Counted from the stretch's first letter, positions 17,150-26,833 are shown. The stretch: 49,127 bases of DNA from Ilumatobacteraceae bacterium (GCA_024643255.1 JAHENF010000004.1:1-49127), one strand, 5' to 3'. Numbers and translations: made by a program. The notes: generated by a model not told the origin, from the letters alone.

Positions 17150-17464
17150 TCAGGGCGCATTCGACGCCCGGGCCGTCGCCGTGGCGGTCCCCAGGCGGAC
17201 CGTCACCGTCACCTGGTCCGGTCCCGGCCCGCGCACCCAGGACACCAGGACCGCTCCGTGGCGGGCCGCGAGCACCTCGGCGCTGCCTCGACCCTGCTCG
17301 AGTGACCCCAGCGCCGCGGCGTCGGCCGCGGCCTGCGCGCGAGCGCGATCGACGACACGTCCACCGACCAGGCCCAGCGCCGTGATCGACACGACGAACA
17401 GCACGCTGACGACCACGACGAACAACACCGCGGCCTGACCACGATCAGTACGCACATGCATCAT
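17150..17464 (-). CDS. TadE/TadG-like pilin or pseudopilin-type protein
   Basis: The 104-residue protein has an N-terminal RTDRGQAAVLFVVVVSVLF segment, a charged leader with a G-Q before a hydrophobic helix. VDRARAQAAADAAALG follows, the hallmark of TadE/TadG and Rv3654c-type minor pilins and secretion-neighbourhood proteins. The C-terminal half is a short beta-rich region with VTVTVRLGTATATA. The start at ATG 17464 has GAGAGG upstream; ATG 17461 and GTG 17482 are alternatives. It would be membrane-anchored with the tail outside. No other tad genes are in the window, so it is isolated between gyrA and DUF3566. Function not assigned. Confidence 0.7.
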   Translation of the reverse strand: MMHVRTDRGQAAVLFVVVVSVLFVVSITALGLVGGRVVDRARAQAAADAAALGSLEQGRGSAEVLAARHGAVLVSWVRGPGPDQVTVTVRLGTATATARASNAP

Positions 17465-17495
17465 TCGGACGCTCCTCTCCACCGTGCTGTCGATG

Positions 17496-17511
17496 GCGAT
17501 CGAACGATCGC
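17496..17511. repeat. Perfect dyad GCGATCG-AA-CGATCGC
   Basis: A 7-base inverted repeat with a 2-base centre lies between the gyrA stop and the TadE-like start. The centre is too tight for a stable hairpin loop, so an operator-type dyad is more likely than a terminator. CGATCG is common in this genome, so chance is possible. Confidence 0.3.
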
Positions 17512-17535
17512 GAGAAGGCGTGTCGACGAGAAGCG

Positions 17536-19986
17536 TCAGGTCTCGTCAGCGGCGAGGATCGGGGCAACCGATCCGAGAGTGTCACCGTCGTCGATGTTCA
17601 TCACCTTGACACCGGTGGCGTCACGGCCCTGCGACGAGATCCCTCGCACTTCCATGCGAATGGTCACACCGTTGTTGGACACCGCGACGATCTCGTCGTC
17701 GAGTCCGACCATGAAGGCCGCCACGACAGCGCCCTTCTTGCCCGTGAGCTTGATGCCGCGAACGCCCTGGCCACCGCGGCCCTGACGGTTGAACTTGTCG
17801 AGCTGTGTCCGCTTGCCGTAGCCGGCCTCGGTCATGATCAAGATGGCGGTGTCGTCGCGAGCGACGTCGACCGACACGACGCGGTCGTCGGTGTTCTTGA
17901 GCTTCATACCCCTGACACCGCCGGCGGTGCGACCCATCGCCCGGACGTCGTTCTCGTCGAAACGAATCGTCATGCCGTTGCGACTCACCATGAAGATGTC
18001 GTCGCTGCCGCTCGTCTCGATCACACGCACCAGTTCGTCGGCGTCACGCAGATTGATGGCGATCAGGCCGTCGCGACGGCTCGAGTCGTACGCGTCGAAC
18101 GCCGTCTTCTTGACCGTGCCGTTCTTGGTGGCGAAGAACAAGAAGCGCTCGCCCGCGAAGTCGCGGGTGTCGATGATCGCCTGGATCTGCTCGTCGGGCT
18201 GCAGCGGCAGGAGGTTGACGATCGGCATGCCCTTGGCGGTGCGCTCGCGTTCGGGGATCTCGAGCGCCCGCAGCCGGTAGACCTTGCCTCGGTTCGAGAA
18301 GAACAACAGGTGCGCGTGCGCAGTGGTGAAGATGACGTGACGCACGATGTCGTCGAGCTTCATCTTGCCGCCCGACACGCCACGGCCACCGCGACCCTGG
18401 GTCTTGAACGAGTCGGCCGACACGGCCTTCACGTACTGCGCCTGCGTCATCACGATGACGAGTTCCTTGTCGTCGACGAGATCCTCGATCGACATCTCGC
18501 CGTCGTCGTAGGTCAGCTCGCACACCCGGGGGGTGGCGAACTCGTCCTTGATCGCCGTGATCTCGTCACGAATGACGGTGTTGAGCCGCTCGGGGTTGTC
18601 GAGGATCTCCTGGAGGTCGATGATCTTGGCGCGGGTCTCGTCGAGTTCGCTCTGCAGATCGAGACGCGACAGTCGTGTCAGCTGACGCAATTGCATGTCG
18701 AGAATGTCGTTGGCCTGGATCTCGCTGAACTCGTAAGGCGCCGCCATCAGGCCGTCGCGCGCGGCGGCGACATCGTCGCTGGCGCGGATGAGGGCGATGA
18801 TCGCATCGATGACGTCGAGGGCCTTGATGCGCCCTTCGAGGATGTGCTCACGCCGCTTGGCCTTGTCGAGGCGGAACTGCGAACGCCGCGTGATCACGTC
18901 ACGCTGGTGCTTCACGTAGGCGACGAGCGCGTCACGCAGGTTGATCTGGCGAGGCACACCGTCGACGAGGGCGACCATGTTGATCGAGAACGTCGACTGC
19001 AGCTGCGTGAGCTTGAACAGGTTGTTCTTCACGACGAGGGCGTTCGCGTCGCGCTTGAGCGTGATGATCAGGTTCGTCTTGCCACCCGACGAGGCGTCGT
19101 TGACGTCGGCGATGCCGTCGAGGTCACCGCCGTCGACGAGGTCCTGGATACGCGACGCGATCGCCGAGCAGCTCGTCTGGTACGGCAGCTCGGTGACCAC
19201 GATTTCCATCCGCCCGGTCTTCGACTCCTCCATCTCGACCGTCGCGCGCATCTTCACCGAGCCACGCCCCGTGCGATAGGCGTCGATGATGCCGGCCTTG
19301 CCGAGAATGCTCGCGCCCGTCGGGAAGTCGGGGCCCTTGACGAAGTCCATGAGATCGTCAGGGGTGGCATCGGGGTTGTCGAGCAGGTGCACGACCGCGT
19401 CGATGACCTCGCCGAGATTGTGCGGCGGAATGTTGGTGGCCATGCCGACGGCGATGCCCTGGCTGCCGTTGACCAGCAGGTTCGGAAAGCGCGCGGGCAG
19501 GACGACGGGCTGCTCGAACATCCCGTCGTAGTTCGGGATCATGTCGACGGTGTCTTCGTCGATGTCGGCGAGCAACTGCATCGCCAGCGGGTTCAACCGG
19601 CACTCGGTGTACCGCGCGGCAGCGGGACCGAAATCGGGGCTGCCGTAGTTCCCGTGGAAGTCGATGAGCGGATGGCGAAGTGAGAACGGCTGGGCCATGC
19701 GAACCAACGCGTCGTAGATCGCGCTGTCGCCGTGGGGGTGGAAGCGCGCCATCGTGTCGCCGGTGACGCGGGCGCACTTGACGTGGGCGCGGTCAGGGCG
19801 AAAACCCTGGTCCTCCATGTCCCAGATGATGCGGCGGTGGACCGGCTTCAGGCCGTCGCGCACGTCGGGGAGCGCGCGCGACATGATCACCGACATCGCG
19901 TAGTCGAGGAAGGAGTTCTCCATCTCGTCGCTCAACGAGATGGGCTGGATCGGATCGTGCGGAGGGGTGTCGTTGGTGTCAGTCAT
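17536..19986 (-). CDS. gyrA: DNA gyrase subunit A
   Basis: The 816-residue protein is full length for bacterial GyrA. The winged-helix region has [20 protein letters not shown] with Ser88 and Asp92, equivalent to E. coli Ser83 and Asp87, the sensitive state at the quinolone-resistance positions. Catalytic Tyr126 is in [10 protein letters not shown]. The C-terminal beta-pinwheel has a GyrA box QGRGGRG near residue 530 and a second GyrA-box-like RQGRGGQG in the last blades. It pairs with GyrB to introduce negative supercoils. It lies 38 bases downstream of gyrB in the same direction, so they are probably co-transcribed. Confidence 0.98.
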   Translation of the reverse strand: MTDTNDTPPHDPIQPISLSDEMENSFLDYAMSVIMSRALPDVRDGLKPVHRRIIWDMEDQGFRPDRAHVKCARVTGDTMARFHPHGDSAIYDALVRMAQPFSLRHPLIDFHGNYGSPDFGPAAARYTECRLNPLAMQLLADIDEDTVDMIPNYDGMFEQPVVLPARFPNLLVNGSQGIAVGMATNIPPHNLGEVIDAVVHLLDNPDATPDDLMDFVKGPDFPTGASILGKAGIIDAYRTGRGSVKMRATVEMEESKTGRMEIVVTELPYQTSCSAIASRIQDLVDGGDLDGIADVNDASSGGKTNLIITLKRDANALVVKNNLFKLTQLQSTFSINMVALVDGVPRQINLRDALVAYVKHQRDVITRRSQFRLDKAKRREHILEGRIKALDVIDAIIALIRASDDVAAARDGLMAAPYEFSEIQANDILDMQLRQLTRLSRLDLQSELDETRAKIIDLQEILDNPERLNTVIRDEITAIKDEFATPRVCELTYDDGEMSIEDLVDDKELVIVMTQAQYVKAVSADSFKTQGRGGRGVSGGKMKLDDIVRHVIFTTAHAHLLFFSNRGKVYRLRALEIPERERTAKGMPIVNLLPLQPDEQIQAIIDTRDFAGERFLFFATKNGTVKKTAFDAYDSSRRDGLIAINLRDADELVRVIETSGSDDIFMVSRNGMTIRFDENDVRAMGRTAGGVRGMKLKNTDDRVVSVDVARDDTAILIMTEAGYGKRTQLDKFNRQGRGGQGVRGIKLTGKKGAVVAAFMVGLDDEIVAVSNNGVTIRMEVRGISSQGRDATGVKVMNIDDGDTLGSVAPILAADET

Positions 19987-20024
19987 GTGGAGGAACTCGT
20001 CGTTTCAGGCAGATCGTGGACTGG

Positions 20025-22055
20025 TCAGAAGTCGAGGTTGCGGACGTCGCGGGCGTTGGTGGTGATGAACCCGCGTCGGGCGGGCACGTCGTCACCCATC
20101 AGGATCGAGGTGATCTCGTCGGCGAGGGCGGCCTCTTCGACGTTCACCTGCAGCAGGGTTCGGGTGCCGTCGAGCATCGTCGTGGTGCGCAACTCGTCCC
20201 AGTCCATCTCGCCGAGGCCCTTCAAGCGCTGGAACCCCTTCTTGTGGTTGGGGCGCTCCTCGAGGAAGGCAGCCTTGGCAGCGTCGTCTTTCAGGTAGAC
20301 CTTCTCCTTGCCGATCTCGGTGGAGTACAGCGGTGGCTGGGCGATGTAGCAGTAGCCGGCCTCGACCATCTCGCGCATCTGGCGGAAGAAGAACGTGAGC
20401 AGCAGCGTGCGGATGTGGCTGCCGTCGACGTCGGCATCGGCGAGGCAGATCACCTTGTGGTAACGGGCCTTCGTGACGTCGAACTCGTCGCCGACGCCGG
20501 CGCCGATCGCGGTGATCAGCGCCTGGATCTCGTTGTTCTTGAGCATCTTGTCGATGCGGGCGCGCTCGACGTTGAGGATCTTGCCGCGGATGGGCAGGAT
20601 CGCCTGCGTGCGCGGATCGCGGGCGTCGACGGCGGTGCCGCCGGCCGAGTCACCCTCGACGATGAAGAGTTCCGATTCCTCGGCGTTCTTCGACGAGCAG
20701 TCCTTCAGCTTGTCGGGCATGCCGGCGCCAGACAGCGCCGTCTTGCGGCGGATCGCGTTGCGGGCATTCTTCGCCGCGACGCGAGCCTGTGCAGCGGACA
20801 GGCCCTTCTTGACGACCTTGTTGGCTTCGGTCGGGTTCTCCTCGAGCCACTCGCCGAGACGCTCGTAGGTCGCCTTCTGGACGAACGACCGCATCGGCAC
20901 GTTGCCCAGCTTGGCCTTGGTCTGGCCCTCGAACTGTGGCTCGCGCAGCTTCACCGAGACGATCGCGGTGATGCCCTCGCGGATGTCCTCACCGGTGAGG
21001 TTCGGATCCTTCTCCTTCAGGAGGTTCTTGGCACGCGCGTACTTGTTGAGCACCGATGTCAACGCGGTCTTGAAGCCCTCGACGTGCATTCCCCCCTCGG
21101 TGGTGGAGATGCCGTTGGCGTAGCCGTGGATGCCCTCGTAGTACCCGGTGTTCCACTGCATGGCGATGTCGAGCATCTGGCCGTCGTCGAGGTCTTCGTC
21201 CTCGAACTGGCACACCTTGGAGAACAGCGGCTCCTTCGTCGCGTTGAGGTGCTTGACGAAGTCGACGATGCCGCCCTTGTACTGATAGGCGATCTTCTGC
21301 TCGCGTCCCTCGCGTTGATCCTCGAACGCGATTTCGAGCCCGCGGTTGAGGAACGCCATCGTCTGCAGGCGCTCGAGTACCGTGCGCGCGACGAATTCGA
21401 CGCCTTCGGCAGCGAACACGGTGGGATCCGGCCAGAACGTGATCGTCGTGCCCGTCGTGCGACCCCGCTTGGGGGTGTCGCCGACGATGATCATCTTGCC
21501 CTGCGGCTTGCCACCCTTCGCGTACTCCTGGCGGTGGTGCTTGCCGTCACGGTCGACCTCGATGACCAGCCGCTCGGACAGCGCGTTGACGACCGACACG
21601 CCGACGCCGTGCAGTCCGCCGGACACCTTGTAGCCGTCGCCGCCAAATTTACCGCCGGCATGCAGCACCGTCAGCACCACCTCGGCGGCGCTCTTGCCCT
21701 TGTGCTCACCCGAGGTGAACGGGTCGATCGGAATGCCGCGACCGTTGTCGTCGACCTGGCAGCCGCCATCGGCGAGCAGTGTGACGCCGATGCGTGTGCA
21801 GTGGCCCGCCATCGCCTCGTCGACCGAGTTGTCGACGACTTCCCAGATCAGGTGATGCAGACCCTGCAACCCGGTGGAGCCGATGTACATGCCGGGCCGT
21901 TTGCGCACCGGGTCCAGACCCTCGAGGACCTGGATCGCCTTCGCGTCGTAGGCCGCCGTGGTGGTGGCTGAATTGGTGGTCGACTTCTTCTTCGGCGTCG
22001 ACGCCCCGTTGGCGTCGGGAAGGTCGGTCGCTGGTGCTTCGGTGTCGTTGGACAC
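20025..22055 (-). CDS. gyrB: DNA gyrase subunit B
   Basis: The 676-residue protein carries the GHKL ATPase motifs: EVVDNSVDEAMAGH, DDNGRGIPID, and GGLHGVGVSVVNALS. The TOPRIM domain has EGDSAGGTAVDARDPRTQAI and DADVDGSHI, with the Mg2+-binding acidic residues. The C-terminal QRLKGLGEMDWDEL is conserved. The start is GTG 22055 with GAGGT just upstream; the track-like extension to 22172 lacks family sequence. An N-terminal 35-residue Thr/Lys-rich extension precedes the ATPase domain. It sits between the DUF721 gene and gyrA. Confidence 0.97.
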   Translation of the reverse strand: MSNDTEAPATDLPDANGASTPKKKSTTNSATTTAAYDAKAIQVLEGLDPVRKRPGMYIGSTGLQGLHHLIWEVVDNSVDEAMAGHCTRIGVTLLADGGCQVDDNGRGIPIDPFTSGEHKGKSAAEVVLTVLHAGGKFGGDGYKVSGGLHGVGVSVVNALSERLVIEVDRDGKHHRQEYAKGGKPQGKMIIVGDTPKRGRTTGTTITFWPDPTVFAAEGVEFVARTVLERLQTMAFLNRGLEIAFEDQREGREQKIAYQYKGGIVDFVKHLNATKEPLFSKVCQFEDEDLDDGQMLDIAMQWNTGYYEGIHGYANGISTTEGGMHVEGFKTALTSVLNKYARAKNLLKEKDPNLTGEDIREGITAIVSVKLREPQFEGQTKAKLGNVPMRSFVQKATYERLGEWLEENPTEANKVVKKGLSAAQARVAAKNARNAIRRKTALSGAGMPDKLKDCSSKNAEESELFIVEGDSAGGTAVDARDPRTQAILPIRGKILNVERARIDKMLKNNEIQALITAIGAGVGDEFDVTKARYHKVICLADADVDGSHIRTLLLTFFFRQMREMVEAGYCYIAQPPLYSTEIGKEKVYLKDDAAKAAFLEERPNHKKGFQRLKGLGEMDWDELRTTTMLDGTRTLLQVNVEEAALADEITSILMGDDVPARRGFITTNARDVRNLDF

Positions 22056-22205
22056 TCGTACCTCGATACTTCTGGCTGACTGGCGGAATGCCCTGTTTCG
22101 GGCACGTTTGGTGGGGCGAACAGCGAGGTCAGCCGGCCCCCGACCGTCAGGTCGGACCGGCGCCCACTGCAACTCGCGAGTGGCTTCCAGCCTACCAGCG
22201 AGGTG

Positions 22206-22538
22206 TCACGGAGTCGGGGAACTCGGTACTGCAGACGAGCCCCGCGACGGGTGGCCGACACGCACCTCGATGCGCTCGATGTGGACCCCCGCGACCTCGG
22301 CCAGGCGCGAGGTGATCGTGCCGCTGAGAAACTTCACCTGCGTCGCCCACGCGGGCTCGTCGGCCTCGACGGTCAACACGCCGTCATCGAGCCGGACCGG
22401 CCGCACGTGCGCCGCGACCGTCGTTCCGACGGCATCCTCCCAGCGACCGAACACGCCGCCGATCTGGATGCGGTCGGTGCCGCGCAACGACTTCATGATC
22501 GAGTCGAGCGATCGGGAGATCGGGACGGGATCGGCCAC
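22206..22538 (-). CDS. DUF721 / DciA-family protein
   Basis: The 110-residue protein between recF and gyrB has DUF721 features: ISRSLDSIMKSLRG, VFGRWEDAVGTTVAAHVRPVRLDDGVLTVEADEPAWATQVKFL (quoted in parts: FGRWEDAVGTTVAAH, then DGVLTVEADEPAWATQ), which form the KH-like core. DciA proteins load or position the replicative helicase DnaB in bacteria that lack DnaC/DnaI. The conserved actinobacterial position in the dnaA-gyrA block supports this role. It starts at GTG 22538, seventeen bases after the recF stop, with TACGTT six bases upstream. That could give it a promoter separate from recF. Confidence 0.85.
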   Translation of the reverse strand: MADPVPISRSLDSIMKSLRGTDRIQIGGVFGRWEDAVGTTVAAHVRPVRLDDGVLTVEADEPAWATQVKFLSGTITSRLAEVAGVHIERIEVRVGHPSRGSSAVPSSPTP

Positions 22539-22544
22539 GACCCC

Positions 22545-22550
22545 AACGTA
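22545..22550 (-). promoter_or_regulatory. Candidate -10 element, leaderless start of DciA-like gene
   Basis: TACGTT on the minus strand ends six bases before GTG 22538, inside the recF/dciA-like gap. It would allow transcription independent of recF. Confidence 0.4.
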
Positions 22551-22555
22551 CCGCG

Positions 22556-23638
22556 TCAGTCCTGTGAGACGTTCCCGGCGACCACGCGCAACACATGGTC
22601 GGCGTGCGCCGCCGGCGGCAGCTCACTCGCCGTGGTGATCACCACCTGACCCGCCGGGAGATGGTCGAGCAACGCCGTGGCACGGTGGTCGTCGAGTTCC
22701 GACAGCACGTCGTCGAGCACCAGCACCGGCGCGCCGCCGGTACGTTCGGTGACCAGCCGATGCCCGGCGAGACGCAACGCCAGCGCCAGCGTGCGCTGCT
22801 CGCCCTGAGACGCGTGCGTCCGGCTGGGCAACCCGTTGATCGTCATCGACAACTCGTCGCGATGCGGGCCCACCGTGCTCACGCCCCGGCGCACGTCGAG
22901 CTGTCGTGCCGCCGCCAGCGCCGCCACGAGACCACTCGAACGCCATGCGGGCTCGTACTGGAGTTCGAGCGGCGTCGGCACGCCGGCGAGCTGCTCGTAG
23001 GCCTCGTGGACCATCGGGTTCAGTCGAGCGACCAGCGTGGCCCGTGCGTAGCCGAACTGATCGGCGATCTCGGCGAATTTGGCATCCCAGACGTCGAGCG
23101 TCACCTCGATCTCGTCGGTGAGCCGGCCCCCGGCCTGTTTCAGCAGCGTGTTGCGTTGGCGGACGATGCGATCGATCTCGAGCCGCACGTTGTCGTACTT
23201 CGTGGCCAACGCGACCAGGGTGTCGTCCATGAACCGCCGGCGATCACCGGGGCCGCCCTTGACCAGGATCAGGTCGTCGGGCGAGAACACCGTGACCCGA
23301 ACTGCACCGAGGAGATCTCGAACCCGCGCCAGCTTCTGGCGGTTCACCTGCACCCGGTTGCGGCCGGGGGTCGCGAGTTCGACTTCGATCAGCGTCTCAC
23401 GGCCGTCGTCCTGGCGAACGGTCGCCCGGATGATCGCGGCCGCGCTGCCGGCACGGATCAGCGCCTCCGTCGGCGCTGATCGAAAGCTCGACAAGGTCGC
23501 GAGGAACGCGAGCGCCTCGGCGAGATTGGTCTTGCCCTGACCGTTGTCGCCGATCACCAACGTCGTACCGGAGTGGAGATCGAATGATCCGGTGACGTAG
23601 TTCCGGAAGTCGACCAACTCCAGATGTTCGACGATCAC
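22556..23638 (-). CDS. recF: RecF recombination/replication repair ATPase
   Basis: The 360-residue SMC-like ABC ATPase has Walker A GDNGQGKTN (residues 30-38), signature THASQGEQRTLALALRLA, and Walker B VLVLDDVLSELDDHR with the D-loop. The start is GTG 23638, four bases after the dnaN stop. RecF loads RecR/RecO and RecA at gapped DNA and at stalled forks. The order dnaA-dnaN-recF is standard in bacteria. Confidence 0.96.
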   Translation of the reverse strand: MIVEHLELVDFRNYVTGSFDLHSGTTLVIGDNGQGKTNLAEALAFLATLSSFRSAPTEALIRAGSAAAIIRATVRQDDGRETLIEVELATPGRNRVQVNRQKLARVRDLLGAVRVTVFSPDDLILVKGGPGDRRRFMDDTLVALATKYDNVRLEIDRIVRQRNTLLKQAGGRLTDEIEVTLDVWDAKFAEIADQFGYARATLVARLNPMVHEAYEQLAGVPTPLELQYEPAWRSSGLVAALAAARQLDVRRGVSTVGPHRDELSMTINGLPSRTHASQGEQRTLALALRLAGHRLVTERTGGAPVLVLDDVLSELDDHRATALLDHLPAGQVVITTASELPPAAHADHVLRVVAGNVSQD

Positions 23639-23642
23639 CGCA

Positions 23643-24746
23643 TCACGGCACGCGCACCGGCATCAACAGGTACAGGTAGTCGTCGCGTCCCACACCTCGG
23701 AGTACTGCCGGCTTCATCGGATCCATCGTCGCCAACGTGACGTCGTCGCTGTCGATGGCATCGATGCCCGCGGCGAGATAGTCGGGGTTGAACGCCACGG
23801 TCATCTCGACGCCGTCGTAGCTTGCGTCGATCTCTTCCGCGGCGTTGCCGACGTCCTGGGTGATCGCGGTCAACTGCACCGTGTCGCCACCGAGGGTCAG
23901 ACGCACCGGGGTCGAATCCTGCGCGAGGATCTTCACGCGACGGATCGCCTCGAGCATGGCCGCCTTGCCGACGGTCAACAGGTTCGGGTAACTCGACGGC
24001 AGCAGGTTGCGGTAGTTCGGGAACTCGCCCTCGATCAGCCGCGTGCTCAGCCGCGTGCCGCCGGCCTCGAACGTTGCTTCGCGGTCGCCGAGGCGAACAC
24101 TGAGTTCCTCGACATCGCCCATCACACGCTGCAACTCGTTGAGCGCCCGTCCGGGGATCAGCACGCTCTGGCCAGATGCCATCACACTCGTGCCCGGCAG
24201 GTCACGGACTGCGAGTCGGTACGAGTCGGTTGCGACCATGCGCAGCCCATCGTCGTCGGCGGCCAACAGCACACCGGTCAGGACCGCCCGGGCATCATCG
24301 GTCGACGCGGCGCGAACGACCTGACGAAGGGCGTCGGCGACCATGGCGGCCGGCAACGTCACGGCGTCGGCCGCCGGCTCGCTCTGGGCCGGGTAGTCGT
24401 CGAGCGAGAGCGGACGCACCGAGAACTGGGACCGTCCGGCGCTGATCGACATCTCGTCGTCGTGGAGCTCGACCGAGACCGCACCCGCCGGCAGTGCCTT
24501 GACGATGTCGCCGACGAGTCGAGCGGGAACGACTGCCGCACCATCGCGTTCGCCGCCGACATCGACGGTGAGCCGGATTGTCAGTTCGAGGTCGGTACCG
24601 GTCACCGTCAGACGGTCACCTTCGACCTGCATCCGAACACCGGCGAGCACCGGCAGCGTGCCAGTGCGGTTCGTGGCCGCTCGCCCTGCAGAGCCGACGG
24701 CGTCGGCGAGAACATCACGTTCACAACGAAACTTCACAGTGGGCAC
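23643..24746 (-). CDS. dnaN: DNA polymerase III beta sliding clamp
   Basis: In this 367-residue protein three consecutive clamp domains are visible. RCERDVLADAVGSAGRAATN opens domain I, and YRLAVRDLPGT and LNELQRVMGDVEE lie in the middle domain. The last domain ends NPDYLAAGIDAI and LYLLMPVRV, the C-terminal hydrophobic pocket motif (normally M-P-[MV]-R). The start is GTG 24746 behind a strong GAGGAG. It lies downstream of dnaA with the 227-base origin spacer between. Confidence 0.97.
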   Translation of the reverse strand: MPTVKFRCERDVLADAVGSAGRAATNRTGTLPVLAGVRMQVEGDRLTVTGTDLELTIRLTVDVGGERDGAAVVPARLVGDIVKALPAGAVSVELHDDEMSISAGRSQFSVRPLSLDDYPAQSEPAADAVTLPAAMVADALRQVVRAASTDDARAVLTGVLLAADDDGLRMVATDSYRLAVRDLPGTSVMASGQSVLIPGRALNELQRVMGDVEELSVRLGDREATFEAGGTRLSTRLIEGEFPNYRNLLPSSYPNLLTVGKAAMLEAIRRVKILAQDSTPVRLTLGGDTVQLTAITQDVGNAAEEIDASYDGVEMTVAFNPDYLAAGIDAIDSDDVTLATMDPMKPAVLRGVGRDDYLYLLMPVRVP

Positions 24747-24973
24747 TTCTCCTCATGCATGGATGTCTCAATGTTCAATGTCAGTAGTAGGTGCTGTGGA
24801 TTGGGGACAAGCACGCGTCGTTGCAGCGTAGGGCGGTCGCGGCCGTCCACACGGGATGGGCGGGTGTTCCCCATGTCGCGAATTGCAGCGTTGTCGTCCC
24901 GTGGACAACGTGGCACTGTCCACCGGCGAACGCAGGGTTGTCCCATCCGCGTCCCCAATGTTGTTCGCGCACG
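24747..24973. other. Candidate oriC part 1 (dnaA-dnaN spacer)
   Basis: The 227-base gene-free spacer carries relaxed DnaA boxes: CCGTCCACA at 24843, the reverse of CGTGGACAA at 24900, CTGTCCACC at 24916, and looser TTGTCCCAT at 24938 and TGTGGATTG at 24795. It lacks a perfect TTATCCACA or TTGTCCACA. Mycobacterial and streptomycete origins lie in this spacer and use relaxed boxes. No clear AT-rich unwinding element was seen. Confidence 0.6.
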
Positions 24974-26362
24974 TCATGCCTTGAGCTGTTGCAGCAGGTC
25001 GGTGACCTGGTCGTAGATCTGCTTGCGTTCGCTCATCAGCCGTTGAATCTTCTCGTTGGCATGGATGACGGTGGTGTGGTCGCGCCCGCCGAACAGCCGG
25101 GCAATGGCCGGATAGCTCAGGTCGGTGAGTTCGCGGAACACGTACATCGCAATCTGGCGCGCAGTGACGAGCGGACGTTGTCTGCTGCGTCCCTTGAGGT
25201 CCTCGACCGGGAACTTGAGGATCGCCGCGATGTCGGCGAGCAACTCCTCGTCGGTGCGGGCCTTCGGTTTGCTGTCGACCAGGAGGTCGGCGAGCTGCGT
25301 CTGGGCCAGATCGGTGGTGATCGGAACCTGATTCAGGCTGGCGTAGGCGGTGACCCTGATCAAGGCGCCTTCGAGCTCACGAATGTTGGTTGCGATGTTG
25401 GTTGCGATGAACTCCAACGTCTCGTCGGGGACCATCACCCGGTCGCGTTCCGACTTGTTGCGGAGAATGGCGAGCCTCGTCTCCAGGTCCGGCGGCTGGA
25501 TGTCGGTGATCAGGCCCCACTTGAAGCGTCCGCGCAGACGCTCCTCGAGCGTCGGGATGGCATCGGGCATGCGATCGGAGGAGATCACCACCTGCTTGTT
25601 CGCGCCATGGAGCGAGTTGAACGTGTGGAAGAACTCCTCCTGGAGGCCTTCCTTGCCGCCGATGAACTGGATGTCGTCGATCAGGAGCACGTCGATGTCC
25701 CGGTATCGGCGCCGGAGCGAGTTCGTCGTGTTCTGGCGAATCGCGTCGACGTATTCGTTCATGAAGGTCTCGGTCGACACGTACCGGACTTCGTGGTGCT
25801 GGTAGTTCGAGTGGACGTAATGCCCGATCGCGTGCAACAGGTGGGTCTTGCCGAGTCCGGCCGAGCCGTAGATGAACAACGGGTTGTAGCTGCGCGCCGG
25901 GGTTTCGGCCACGCGGAGTGCGGCGGCGAGCGCGAATTGGTTCGAGGCTCCCTTGACGAAGGTCTCGAACGTGTACCGGGGGTTCAGGCCCGCTTCATCG
26001 AGCAGTAACGAGCGCTGCTCGGACTGGCGCATCGACGATGTCTCGGCGCCATGATCGCCGGAGTGGTCGACGTGCGTGGCCGGCTCGTTCTCGACGACGT
26101 CGACGGCGGCCTCGCCGGTCTCGACCTCGATCTCCACCCGGCGATGGCCCTCGTTGGCATCCTCCAACGCCGCGGTCACCAACGGCAGGTACCGGGTCAT
26201 GATCCGATCACGCACGTACGCGCTCGGAGCGAGCAGGCGCAGCGTGTCCGAGTCGGATTCCAGCGTCGTGAGGTCCTGGAACGTCGAGAACCAGACGGAC
26301 TCGGCGAGCTGCGAACGCAACGACAGCGTCACCTGGGTCCACACGTCTGTGCTCTCGCTCAC
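24974..26362 (-). CDS. dnaA: Chromosomal replication initiator DnaA
   Basis: In this 462-residue protein domain I begins VWTQVTLSLRSQLAESVWF. A linker of about 40 residues follows. The AAA+ domain has Walker A YGSAGLGKTHLLHAIG (about 165-180) and Walker B DVLLIDDIQF, then the arginine-finger region. Domain IV ends RQIAMYVFRELTDLSYPAIARLFGGRDHTTVIHA, the DnaA-box-binding signature. The start GTG 26362 gives VSESTD; the ORF extension upstream runs through DnaA boxes and has no family match. Confidence 0.98.
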   Translation of the reverse strand: MSESTDVWTQVTLSLRSQLAESVWFSTFQDLTTLESDSDTLRLLAPSAYVRDRIMTRYLPLVTAALEDANEGHRRVEIEVETGEAAVDVVENEPATHVDHSGDHGAETSSMRQSEQRSLLLDEAGLNPRYTFETFVKGASNQFALAAALRVAETPARSYNPLFIYGSAGLGKTHLLHAIGHYVHSNYQHHEVRYVSTETFMNEYVDAIRQNTTNSLRRRYRDIDVLLIDDIQFIGGKEGLQEEFFHTFNSLHGANKQVVISSDRMPDAIPTLEERLRGRFKWGLITDIQPPDLETRLAILRNKSERDRVMVPDETLEFIATNIATNIRELEGALIRVTAYASLNQVPITTDLAQTQLADLLVDSKPKARTDEELLADIAAILKFPVEDLKGRSRQRPLVTARQIAMYVFRELTDLSYPAIARLFGGRDHTTVIHANEKIQRLMSERKQIYDQVTDLLQQLKA

Positions 26363-26698
26363 CTGGGCATCTTCCGATCTCCGCCGACAACAGTCCACAC
26401 GGTTGTCCACACGATGTGGACATGTCCGAGACGGCGGGCGGGCGGCCGAAGCTACCACGTTGCCCCGCAGAGGAAAACCTGACGGTCGATCACTGCATTT
26501 GCCCGTAAACACGGGATCTACGCAGGGATGATGCGGTCAACGACCACCTGTGGACAACTTACACCGATGTGGTTTGGTGTTCCTGGTTGGCGCGAGTGCA
26601 CGCGCGGCCGTAGCCTTGGCAGGTCAGTCTGTGCAGGTGGACCGTGTTGTTCCCTGCACAGTTCGTGATTGCTGCATCGAAACTGTCCGGAGATCGCC
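26363..26698. other. Candidate oriC part 2 (dnaA-rpmH spacer)
   Basis: The 336-base divergent spacer contains four GTCCAC cores: CAGTCCACA at 26391, a perfect TTGTCCACA at 26403, TGTGGACAT at 26415-26423 and a perfect TGTGGACAA at 26549-26557. The pair at 26403 and 26415 is closely spaced and inverted. The region also holds the promoters of dnaA (minus) and rpmH (plus). Boxes here are better than those in the dnaA-dnaN spacer. Confidence 0.65.
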
Positions 26699-26833
26699 GT
26701 GAAGCGTACTTATCAGCCCAACAATCGCCGCCGAGCCCGCAAGCACGGATTCCGTGCGCGCATGAGCACCCGCGCCGGGCGCGCCGTGCTGAAGTCCCGT
26801 CGCGCCAAGGGCCGCGCCCGTCTGTCGGCTTGA
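26699..26833 (+). CDS. rpmH: 50S ribosomal protein L34
   Basis: The 44-residue protein is [20 protein letters not shown] followed by [20 protein letters not shown], the L34 signature. It starts at GTG 26699 with GGAGA upstream. Its TGA overlaps the rnpA TTG start (TTGA). It is the first gene of the plus-strand block right of the origin. Confidence 0.97.
   Translation: MKRTYQPNNRRRARKHGFRARMSTRAGRAVLKSRRAKGRARLSA

Noticed and set aside
20016-21971. 651-residue plus-strand ORF over gyrB
   Set aside because: Shadow of gyrB on the opposite strand.
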